A DNA stretch of 64,000 nt from Glycine soja (Eukaryota > Streptophyta > Magnoliopsida > Fabales > Fabaceae). Below the pieces are notes generated by a model. The model did no database searches. It had not been told where the DNA came from and was given only the letters and a program-made list of their open reading frames with translations. Below are positions 12,353 to 22,124 of the stretch, in pieces. Positions within the stretch are counted from its first letter, which is position 1. Each line of letters opens with the position of its first letter. The stretch is taken from positions 44,319,562-44,383,561 of the forward strand of contig NC_041010.1 of the NCBI RefSeq assembly GCF_004193775.1, in the 5' to 3' direction. The translations under genes were made by a program, and so were the position numbers.

Positions 12353-12964
12353 TCAACGTTCCACCTTGACATGGCTTCTATTCTTGGCTAATTTATTCAG
12401 TAGATCAGCCAGGCTCTTCCTCCTCTTTGCCCCTTGTGATTCTGAGCTATCATCTGAACACGACCACGATGGTGATGAGGGTGGAGAATTTTCCGCTAAC
12501 CTTCTCTTGGAAGTTGTCACCATCACCTCCTCCGACAACATATCGGAATCAATAAGGTGAGGAAAATTCAGCTTAGCTTTTCGCCCACGCATTTTGAAAG
12601 CGGCTTTATCATATGCCAAAGCTGCTTTCTCTTCAGTATCATAAGTCCCAAGCCAAACCCTAGCTCCATTCTTCTTTGGATCCCTAATCTCGGCCGCAAA
12701 CTTTCCCCATGGTCTACGTCTCACCCCTCTGTAATGCTTCCATGTTGGTGGCGCGTGGACATCACGCGCCACCACAGCCGTTGCATCCTCACTTCGGAAA
12801 ACAATGATGTTCTCCAAATCACCATCACATTTAGGGTCTGAAAATGGATCATGAGATGCAGTTTGGTGGGTTTCAGGCATGAGATTGACGGAATCGTGTC
12901 CAAGTAGGTATTGTTGAACAGATTCCAAGAATTCAAAGTCGGAATCCACGGTGGCGGAAGCCAT
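12353..12964 (-). CDS. AP2/ERF-domain transcription factor (ERF group IX-like)
   Basis: Single-exon gene, 203 aa. Residues 77-136 form one complete AP2/ERF domain: [20 protein letters not shown], then [20 protein letters not shown], then [19 protein letters not shown]. The WAAEIRD-type core (AAEIRD), WLG and the Ala/Asp pair at the positions that separate ERF from DREB proteins all point to GCC-box binding. An acidic N-terminus ([24 protein letters not shown]) may activate transcription. The Ser-rich C-terminus ([17 protein letters not shown]) precedes a basic cluster GAKRRK suited to nuclear import. Single-exon structure and the [12 protein letters not shown] signature fit group IX ERFs, which act in ethylene, jasmonate and defence responses; that assignment is by motif only. 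No EAR repression motif is present. The frame is intact and start context is clear. Confidence 0.95.
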   Translation of the reverse strand: MASATVDSDFEFLESVQQYLLGHDSVNLMPETHQTASHDPFSDPKCDGDLENIIVFRSEDATAVVARDVHAPPTWKHYRGVRRRPWGKFAAEIRDPKKNGARVWLGTYDTEEKAALAYDKAAFKMRGRKAKLNFPHLIDSDMLSEEVMVTTSKRRLAENSPPSSPSWSCSDDSSESQGAKRRKSLADLLNKLAKNRSHVKVER

Positions 12965-13047
12965 GTTTTAATTTTTAGCTAACTTTGCTCACTGTATTTG
13001 GTGGAAACACCAGTGTGTGTGCCATGAACTAAATGGTTCAATGTTTC

Positions 13048-13054
13048 ATATATA
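13048..13054 (-). promoter_or_regulatory. Candidate TATA box of the ERF gene
   Basis: The minus strand reads CTATATATG about 85-90 bases before the ERF start codon (12964), which would leave a 5' UTR of roughly 55 bases. Sequence and spacing fit a plant TATA box. Confidence 0.5.
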
Positions 13055-13059
13055 GCATC

Positions 13060-15318
13060 GGAATTTGTTTAAATAATTGTATTTTTCTGATGACTACTGT
13101 GGCACAACGTGCAGATCTTTGCTTATAATATTCTTAATGGTTGCTTCTTTGAAAGTTCCATGGATTTTGGCATCTTGCTTATTCAACTTTGAATTTTGGA
13201 GTGTCAATATTTGTCGTCACCTGTTTGTTCACTTTAAATATTACTAATTGCAAACTCTATTTGTATAAGCTTTTAACAATAAGTTTATGGCCTTAAATAT
13301 TGAATTATTTTTATTGTATTGTGAGTCACACCTCATCTAACTAACCGAGCACCCACCATGTATTTAACTATTTATAAGTTAGCCTATTCCCGGTTTAAAT
13401 ATTTGAAAAATTGTCTTTAGCTTTTATTTAAAGACCTGATAAAATTTTATACTAAACTGATTTTATGTTTATATATATTGCCCTTCAGCATGCTATTTTA
13501 TTTCGCTTTTTAATTAAAATAAAGTAGATTTCACTCAAATATAACACCAGTGTTGAATCTCATCATGATTAATTATAGTCACATTTAGAGGTAAATATTC
13601 ACATAAAGTAAACCTATTGCATGAGTTTACTGCATCATGTCTATGCTAGTATTTCTCTATTTCGATGTATCCATTACCTGATTGACAGATCTATTACTTA
13701 TTTTAGTTTTCTGGTGAGCTTAGCGTCTACTGTTGCCAAAGCAAATGAATGAATATATTTGATTTGATTTTAAAATATGACAATTCTGCCACATATATTC
13801 GTTATGTAGTTTTTTTTTTTAAATTGTCCTTTTCCCGTCATGATATTTCTAGCATATGGATGGAATATTGTATAATTAAGAATAATCTTTTTTTATTTAA
13901 GAATTTTTTAGGTTCCCGATCTTTATTTAATGTCAATACTTAATTTTACTCTTCACTATTATTAGTGGCCATACTTATCTGCATAGTTTTCTATCAGGTA
14001 TATGTGGTGTTCATGATTGGCTAGAGGCCTAAGAATTTATAGGTGAGAATGTTAGGAGAACCAACGACAATAATAATATGGTAGGGAAAAAAGAGGGTTT
14101 CCTTTTTGACATACTTATTTTTATTTTTTTACCTATTAGTTTATACCATAAGATAAATTTGGCATAATTTAAGCGTGTTTCCCTTACATATCATTTATTC
14201 CTTTATCTTTGGAGCAAACTAATTCTCTCAAAGGCTGTCCTTCATCACTTGTCTCTGATCACCATAGCCTCGTTGTTAATTAATATATTATCTTCAATTC
14301 TATTTTATCCTGTCTATCTGTATATATTACAAATATTAATTAGCAAAATTGAGAAGTAAAATATTTTATAATATGATTTTTCTAATATGTATTCATAAAC
14401 TCGATCGGTTTAAAATAAGAGACTCTATTTCAATTAATTAAAATGACGTCATGTGAGGTATTATAAAATTTTTATACTTATCTTTAATTCTTAGGGTAAA
14501 ACAAAATTTATTAATCTTCTATTAAATGATTTTAACTACTAATAAAAGTATGCATTATATGACTATTGTCTTTTTAATTAACGCAACAAATACTACTTCT
14601 TACAAATATTTTAGCTTTGGTTCTCTATCATGTATACGTTGGAATTAGAAAATCTGTAATGAAATTTATTTATTAAAGAAGGATCAAATATGTCAACTTT
14701 TTTTAAATATTAAAGTTAAAAAGGATGTAGTCTGTATTCCACTTAACAAGATTCTCTCTCATATATAATGAAAATTTTCTGGGCAGGATTAAGTTGTTAA
14801 ATATAATATATAAAAGAAGTTAATTAAAATATTAAATAGCCATGGGGTTGAGTGATGGAAAGTCAGTTTTTTTTTTTCTGACTTTGACTGATGGAACGTT
14901 GCTATTATCAGGCGCAATACGTCACGCATATAACTGAATATACATTAAGAATATATGTTACATTTTAGAAAATGTATATATGTGATAAAAAAAACGTAAT
15001 CATATTGATAAATGAATTATAAAAAAGATGAAGGGAATAACAACTTCTAGACTTCGGCCCACTTTCGTAGAACTACCTAAAGTTTGTCTTTTATATATAT
15101 ATATATAAACACTCAACAAAATTTATCCTTTTTAAATAATACATGATGATGTATAGAACAAAGATGATCATCAACCTCTCAACGACCCAAGAAAAAAAAA
15201 AGAGAGGAAAGAACTCCATCAAATTTTATTCATATAAGTTAGGCGTTAATTATACTGAGTTTTATTTGAATAAAATACGATATATCATTATATATTTTCA
15301 AGAGTATTATCTCAGTCA
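13060..15318. other. Intergenic, upstream of the ERF gene
   Basis: AT-rich with no gene seen on either strand. Regulatory sequence of the ERF gene presumably lies at the left end. There are short AT repeats near 15095-15108. Confidence 0.5.
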
Positions 15319-15319
15319 A

Positions 15320-15630
15320 CTAAGGGTTAGAGACTTAACCCAACACGAGCGGATAATAGTCATGTACCACTTGTGTTCACGTTCCCAAAGGTGTCTCTCT
15401 CTTTCAAGAGGATCCGTGGCATGTCAAGCCCTGGTAAGGTTCTTCACTTTGCATCGAATTAAACCAAATGCTCCACGACTTGTGTGGATCCCGTCAATTC
15501 CTTTGAGTTTCATTCTTGCAAACATTCATTCGATGAAATACTTAAAGCGTTAGCTACAACATTACAAGGGTTGATACGCAAAGTGAATTTTTAATTTTTT
15601 AATTGTCCAATATCCATAATCTTCGCATAA
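15320..15630 (-). pseudogene. rrn16: Nuclear insertion of plastid 16S rRNA gene (rrn16) fragment
   Basis: The plus strand is the complement of the middle of a chloroplast 16S rRNA. Recognisable blocks in order are GACTTAACCCAACAC, CTCTCTTTCAAGAGGAT, GGCATGTCAAGCCCTGGTAA, GCATCGAATTAAACCA, CCCGTCAATTCCTTTGAGTT and AGCGTTAGCTACA...GATACGCA. It covers roughly E. coli positions 800-1110 in sense on the minus strand. Compared with the rRNA consensus there are small deletions (about 8-10 bases near 15325 and near 15343) and many substitutions, nearly all transitions (for example CACCTGTGTCCG to CACTTGTGTTCA), as expected for methylated, deaminating nuclear copies. It is not a functional rRNA. The 136-residue plus-strand frame across it is a by-product. 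Confidence 0.92.
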
Positions 15631-15808
15631 GATTTAGGCAGTTTTAAAGGATAATTTAGTCCAAATAAATGTATACACCAAATTCCTATATACTTTTTTT
15701 ATATATTGTTATAGATAATTAATTAAAGAAATATTGTAACTACCTTGATGTCAAGAGTGTTTTCCATCAACATGCATCTCCACCAAAAGTTACTTTATAT
15801 TACATGAC

Positions 15809-15850
15809 TTTGATGATGATGATGATGATATATATATATATATATATATA
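15809..15850 (+). repeat. Compound (GAT)n(TA)n microsatellite
   Basis: Six or so GAT units run straight into a TA run of about ten units. Confidence 0.9.
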
Positions 15851-15989
15851 CTCTTGTGAGAACACTTTCTTACACAAGAATAATTAATAACAATCATTAG
15901 ATTCAAAATAATAGATGATTGAGATTAAAATATTTCAAAATTAAAATCTAATATAACTGTTAAATCTCTAAAAGATTCATCAAACAAAT

Positions 15990-16328
15990 CACGTCCTAAA
16001 ATATCTCAATTATCGTTAACTCGTCACTATTACCATGACTGTCACCACCTCCGTTAGCATGATCGTCGTCACCGTCGCTGTTGTCACTACTGCTATTGGC
16101 ATGACCGTCGTTGGCGATGGTGGTGATGGCAACAGTGGTCATAACGACGACGATGGTGGCAACTGATGACAATAGTGGTGACAACGATGACAATCATGAT
16201 GGTGGAAAGAACGATGATAGAGGTCATAACAACAAAGGTGGTGACGACTGATGATAGTGATGTAGGTGGTGGTAATTATAGTGGTGACAACGATAATCAT
16301 GACAATATTAATTGAGATATTTTAGGGA
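15990..16328. repeat. Inverted-repeat-bounded low-complexity block rich in GGTGA/TCACC triplets
   Basis: The left edge reads CCTAAAATATCTCAATTAT (15994-16012) and the right edge its near-perfect complement TTAATTGAGATATTTTAGG (about 16304-16323). A weaker match (CAAACAAATC / GATTTGTTTG) lies just outside. Between them is about 290 bp of degenerate GAT/GGT/GAC units (minisatellite-like). Chance minus-strand translation gives a Ser/Asp/Asn/Gly-rich peptide that I do not regard as a gene. It could be a MITE that captured or expanded a short repeat. Confidence 0.6.
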
Positions 16329-16408
16329 GTAATAATTGAAATATTTTTAGATTTGTTTGTTGTTTGGTTACTTTTTTGTCTTAAATATTTTGATGTTGGT
16401 TGCTAAGG

Positions 16409-16793
16409 GAGTGTTTGGTTTGGTTGTTTTCTGTTTTCATTTTCACTGAAAACAGAAAACGATGATGAAAATGTGTTTGGTTGAATTTCTGAAAACATTT
16501 TTAGTGAAAATGAAAACAGGAAACAACTAGAAAATGAAAACAATAAAATCTCGTTTTAAGTGTTTTCAGTTGAGAACATAAACCTCATTTCAGGTAAAAT
16601 GAAATTGCAGTGACAATGAATGTAATTTTAAGCAAATATAAAAATACAAAAAGACAAGAAGTCAATATATCTTAAATTTTCAGTATTTTTATTTCATGAA
16701 AACAAAAAACAAGAAGTTAAACCAAACATGTTTTCAGAATTCTAATCTTTTAAAAATGAAAACAGAAAATGAAAATGCAAACCAAAAACACTC
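16409..16793 (+). mobile_element. MITE, about 385 bp, with terminal inverted repeats
   Basis: The left end GAGTGTTTGGTTTGGTTGTT (continuing TTCTGTTTTCATTTTC) is mirrored by the right end ...GAAAACAGAAAATG then CAAACCAAAAACACTC. No coding capacity. A second, truncated copy lies at 5345-5601. Flanks do not give an unambiguous target-site duplication, so the superfamily (hAT, PIF or Mutator) is left open. It sits about 80 bp beyond the inverted-repeat block at 15990-16328. Confidence 0.75.
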
Positions 16794-16799
16794 TAGTAT

Positions 16800-19700
16800 A
16801 TTTTAATTAGGCCGGATATTATCTGCCCCTATATATATACTAAGCTAAAATATATATTTTTCATCCTTATAATTAAATATGAAAATGTTCAAATTTTATT
16901 CCTGTAAAATTTTTAATATATTTTTTGTTTTTATAAAATTATAATGTGTCATTTTTTATTCAAAAATAAATTCGAGTAAATTTAAACTTACTATAATAGT
17001 TTTTTGCATTAATAACGCATAAAGAAGACAAGAAAATATTTTAGTCAAATGGAATATGTCATATAAAAATAAAAGTAAGAAATATATCTCAATTCACGTA
17101 ATGCATGCAATGTGAAAGTCCAGCAAGCCAAACTACATTTACAGTAAAACTAATTATTGGTTATCAAAATAGCGGCATGCATGCAACGTGCGGGATATAT
17201 AACAGGCATAGGCATGCAGATCAACTACTTTGACCACTGACCACTGACCACAGACCAGTCCACTCTCAACAACCAAATTAAATGTTTTGGTTATGAAACA
17301 AAATAAGACTTGTAATTTTAATAATAATAACATCACTTTAAATATAAATTTTTAAATAACTATTATAAAATTTAACAATTATCTATACATATATTTATTC
17401 ATAATAAATGACATGTATTTAATTATATTTTAATTAAATTTATAAAATAAAATAAGCTTACATTCAGTTGAAAGAATTAGTCATTAAGAAAATTTAATTC
17501 AGTTGATTAAGTAGAGTTTATGAATATTATAAAAAAATTTATACTTATTTTTTATTCATAAAAAAAAGAATCAGTCATTGTCATTCGCATGGTACTTGGT
17601 TTGAACTAATTATTTGAAAGTTTTTGGTAAATGATTAGACGTAAGCATGTCTTGATAGACTTAATCGCGTTTTTATTGTTTCTTTTGCTGGTCGTGATTC
17701 CCTAATCGAGTAGTATAGTTTTTTAAATATTCAAATTTGATCCAATGCCCTTTATAATTATACAGATCGATATGTTGATGCTAATTAATCGAATTAATAC
17801 TCTCAAAGTCTATACGAACTTTTTTAACCACGGAGCTTCACCTCTAGTTATAAAAGAAAACATTTGAAAAACAAAATTGAGCATTCCCTCTTCACAAAAA
17901 AAAGAAAAAGAAAAAGAAAGTGAATATATATAATAAAAAAAAAGATTTAAATTCAATCAACTTAGTTCATTTACGGAATGAAAGAGTTCTCAAGGCCATA
18001 CCATAATCTTTGACAATACTCCTTTTAATTGATTTCATATTTAAAATAAGTAAATATAGTATATCCATCCTTTATTCAATCTAAAGTGTATCAAAATATT
18101 AACATATATTGATCAATAAAATTTGGCATAATAACAAATATTTGAGTCTCCTAAATATATTCGACGAAAGTTTGATTAAAATTAAAAGTGATAGAGTCGC
18201 TACACTTTGAAAGGAGTTATTTTCCCGTATAAGTTTAAAATTATAACCTAAGTACATATTAATAATATATCAACTTACTAAATTTTAAATACACCATTAC
18301 TTATTATATTTATTATAGATTCATAATTGTTAACAATATGAATAGTAATTATAGAAAAATAGAATTGATCAAAAAAAAATAAAATCAAACAACATTGATC
18401 AACTACTATATAGTGTGTGATTTTAGGTATGAACGCTGTTGCGCTAAATATTCAAAAAAGAAGAGTTTGTCATCTACAATTATTTTATCTGATTTAATCA
18501 TAATTGTTTCTTGTAAAAGATGTATACATTTTGTTTTAAAAATAAATAAATGAATTCAGTAATGTGGGACTGTGTTTAAGCAGTTACTCAGGCAATAGTA
18601 TATCACAATGAAACTGAGTTTTCTGGCAATAAAAAAAGCATTAAAACATTATCACCATTGCTAAATTAGATATTCTATATTTTTATGGCTATACAATAAG
18701 TCAGTGGAAGAATATTTCTTTCAATGCAGTAAATATTGGCATGTGACGAATACATGCAGCTCGCCATATCCACTCACATGGCAATTGTTGACCTTCCGAG
18801 AAACAAGAACAAGTACTCATAATCTATTGTCTCTCAAACACAATCTTGCCACATCAAATAGTAAGTAAAGGAAGATGCTGACAGTTGAGTGAAAACGTGA
18901 GAAAGAAGAAACACACATGAGAGGGTATTTTGACCAAAATAGTACAATATTATTTAAAAAATAATGTTTATAAAGCATGAGAAAAAGACTGTACATTTTA
19001 TACTATTAACAACTTCTTCTTCCTTTTTAACCACTCAATTAACTTTGTATCTCCAATTTATGAATAATATTGAAAAAAAAACTAATTACTTATTCCAGAT
19101 GAATTTAGATATGTTGGTCCAATTGATGTAGTTTAAAAATAATTAGTCTAGGTGTATATTTAGCTCTTTGTAAGGTACCATATAAATTAGCATTATTCTT
19201 AATTTAAAAAAATTAAAAATGTATATAAATAACACTTGGCCAATCTACTTAATTTTTCTAAAAGAAAAGTGCTTTTTAAAACATCACTTTTTAAGAAGTA
19301 AATATTCAAATAAGATTTGCTTCTTAAAAAAAATTGAAAAATGTTTCGTTAAAAAAAATGTTTAAATAAACACATAAAAACATTGTCTATTTTATTAAAA
19401 AGAAGTATTTTCTTAAATAAGCTTAAACAAGCAAAGTTTTGAGTGTTTTAGATGCAATAAAGTTATATTTACAAGATGCTAATGCGTAACAATGAATACA
19501 ATGTTAATTGTTGTTAGGGTTTATGAAAATATCATTCTTTTTGGTCACTCGCACAGCCTATCCAAAGAAGTCATTGGATGCTAGGTTATTAGAATCTTTA
19601 GAGTCATAGTGCTAAGGCAAAATCTTCCCTCTCCTCGTCACAGCCTAAGATGGATCTTATAGCACGAAAGTTTATTCAAGTCAATTATGATGGAGGCAAT

Positions 19701-20140
19701 CCCTTATTCCAGCATGCATAGCTTCTATTATTTAAATTCACATGTAAATATAAACCCGTAATATTACAAGAAGCATTAAGAAACCGGTGATGTCAATAAT
19801 GAATAATGAATAGCAGTTCAACCAAAAATCCACCATATTTGATGGTGGATGGTGCTGCAACTAAGTGCAGAAACATGACAGTGATGTTAAAAAACTGTAA
19901 TATATACTATAAACTAAAATGTCCTGCAGATTTTTTAATGAAAAAAAAACTACCAATTAATATCAAGAATAATAAATATAAAAAAGACAAAAGAAATTCT
20001 TAAAACAATCAAATAATAATAATAATCTAAAAACCATAGTGACTAAAGACAAACAAATAAGAACAACTAAAAAGCCAAAACAATAAATGCACAGCGAGAA
20101 GAAAAAAAAAACATAAAAGGTGAATCCATTATCCACATGC
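16800..20140. other. Intergenic, no gene seen
   Basis: AT-rich DNA. I looked on the minus strand for further CSN7 exons (downstream of the two at 20145-20453) and did not find any. A short 7-bp tandem repeat with W-box-like cores lies at 17229-17256 (separate entry). Confidence 0.5.
17229..17256 (+). repeat. Tandem TGACCAC heptamers (W-box-like)
   Basis: TTTGACCACTGACCACTGACC then ACAGACC: three TGACCAC units plus a degenerate fourth. Each carries TGAC, and the first is TTGACC, a WRKY-binding W-box. No gene is close enough (within about 3 kb) to give it a clear target. Confidence 0.5.
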
Positions 20141-20144
20141 TTAC

Positions 20145-20453
20145 TCTTGTAATCACTCCATGTTCCATGTGCAAACAACCGAAGCATATCAAGATAAACA
20201 GAATTCTCTGTTGCTTGAAGCTGCAATGTCATGGAAAAAGAATGGAAACAGAAATCGATAAAGTAATACTCATTGAAGGTGTAAAATCGATAAACAGAAG
20301 CTCCAACGATGATGATTGGAGAAAGAAGAACCTGTAGAAGGTTGGGGAGGGCGAGAAAGCGAAGAGGTTGGGGTGAGAAGTGGCTTCAACGAGAACGGAA
20401 GTGAGTGCGTTAGCGTTGGGGGAAGCAGAGGCTTGCTTCACCAACTGCTCCAT
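20145..20453 (-). pseudogene. CSN7: CSN7 (COP9 signalosome subunit 7) remnant, two 5' exons only
   Basis: Minus-strand exon 1 (20453-20332) reads MEQLVKQASASPNANALTSV then LVEATSHPNLFAFS. Exon 2 (20220-20145), after a good TTGCAG acceptor, reads LQATENSVYLDMLRLFAHGT then WSDYK and ends at a GTAAGC donor. These match the start of plant CSN7 (Arabidopsis FUS5: QLVKRAS...EATSHPSLFAFSEILALPN and SVYLDVLRLFAHGTWGDYK). At the end of exon 1, TTCGCTTTCTC runs directly into GCCCTCCCCAAC. The family sequence FAFSEILALPN requires about 10 more bases here, so a 10-bp deletion shifts the frame. The first ~10 residues (MDIEQKQAE-type) are not recognisable, and the remaining two thirds, including the PCI domain, is absent from 16.8-20.1 kb. 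A functional CSN7 acts in the COP9 signalosome, which removes NEDD8 from cullins; this copy cannot encode it. Confidence 0.88.
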
Positions 20454-21348
20454 CACCTCTCCGATCACTACTCTCTTCTATTCTTTGCCTTAACTAGTGT
20501 GTCATTCAGGGTCACGTGGATCATTGTTGACTGGGTCATTAATCAGATAGTAACATGTAAAAATTAGCTTTCGACGTCTAATTTTAGTTATGAAACTCAA
20601 ATAATTAATTTGAAGAGAAAAAAAGACTAACGATAAATTAAAATATAAAAAATCAATTTAGTAAGTGAAAAAAAATAAAAAAAATATTTTTATAATTAAA
20701 TCTTAATTTTAATAAATATTAAAAATGTGACACCCTTGTCATGTGATTAAATGCGTGAGATAATTGTCATTAAACTAATTTATCACATTTCTTTTACACA
20801 TTTGAGGAGTATTTATGCTGATTAAAATAAAAATGGCTCACCTTTCGGGGAAATAAAACTTAGTAATATTAATAGTTAATTAAGGTAAAATGTATAAATT
20901 CTTTAACCTGTATTTTAAAAATAATTGAATGTGTTTAAACAAATACAGTAATTACTCCATTTTTTGAACAAAATTTAGATGCAAAGTATTCATAGCGTTC
21001 TTCCATTAAAATTAGAGGATCATATTGTTAAGAAAAATATTCTTTATATAATAAGTTGTCAAACAAATTTTACAATTAACAGATAATATTATAAAAATTT
21101 CTAATTTAAAATCAATTTTTATACAACATTATCAAAATATAATTTGTAAATTTAAAAATGCTTTTTGTATTTATTTATAATAAATTACTATAATTATATT
21201 CATATAAATATTTGCAATTGGAAAATGCAATTTGTTTATTTATGCAGAGCTTAGGTGGGTGTTTCTCTCTCTCGGCGCCAGAACCTGGTGGTGTTGTGAT
21301 TCTCTTCTCCATTCCAAAACCTAACAAGCGAGAGACCGACCACGTTTG
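20454..21348. promoter_or_regulatory. Shared upstream region between head-to-head CSN7 and LCMT1 remnants
   Basis: About 0.9 kb separates the two divergent starts. It would have held both promoters. It is AT-rich and has a CT-rich leader-like stretch just before the LCMT1 start (GGTGTTTCTCTCTCTCGGCG near 21256). No well-placed TATA box could be fixed with confidence. Confidence 0.4.
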
Positions 21349-21969
21349 ATGATGGAAGATTCACACTGCAACACTGCAGCGGTGCAAGCCACCAACGATG
21401 ACGCCTCCGCCAGCAAATTGTTCGAACATCTCCTTTTTTTTCTTGTCTTAGAACAATGCGAAATTGAATTATAAAATGAGATATCTTGTTTTGATTTGAT
21501 TAGTTTATGGTAATTGCTTCATCCCTCCCACCTACTTTTATTCTTGTGCAATTATTTTAGATTTTTAAAAGTAGTGAATTTTCCGTCATTTATTCTTTCT
21601 GAAAATTTTAACGCTTTTTATATATTTTCTGAAAATTGTAGAAGGTTAACTTAGATGGTTCCTTTTGGGGATTCCAGTGTGGATTAGCATAAGCACTAAT
21701 GTAGCTGAATCTTGTCTCGGTAGTAATGAATGGCTCTTTAGTAGCATAAAATGCTTTTGGTTTCTGATGAAAATGCAACAATGTAAAGAGAATGTTGTTT
21801 ACTCATGGCATGCCATGCTTAAAAGTTAAAAATGGTTTTAAGGAAACATTGGCTGGATTGATTACATTTCTTGGAGTGACTGAGGAGTTTTGAATACTTT
21901 ATGGTATTGGTAAATAGTCATACTATACTGTGGGTTGATGACTCAATGAATGGAAAAACCTCCCATGGC

Positions 21970-22124
21970 AGCCAGCTGCAAAGTTTTTTTTTTTTTTATC
22001 GGAAAATGTTAATTGTTAGTATTGTTAGTTTTTGTTAGCAGAGGGGACCAAACCTGTGACCTTTCCCCTCTTCCCTTCCACCTTAACTATTCAACCTACC
22101 TTATATCTCCTAGCCAGCTGCAAA
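21970..22124 (-). mobile_element. tRNA-derived SINE in LCMT1 intron 1, with 13-bp target-site duplication
   Basis: Element 21983-22111, antisense to LCMT1, flanked by AGCCAGCTGCAAA at 21970-21982 and 22112-22124. Read on the minus strand it has an A-box-like TAGTTAAGGTGG, a B-box-like GGTTTGGTCCC about 35 bases later, and ends in a 14-base A tail (the T run at 21984-21997). This is the layout of a tRNA-derived SINE, about 130 bp. It is a different family from the Au-like SINE at 26876. Confidence 0.75.

Noticed and set aside
15143..15553. 136-codon plus-strand frame
   Set aside because: Most of it is the complement of a plastid 16S rRNA fragment, so the translation has no meaning.
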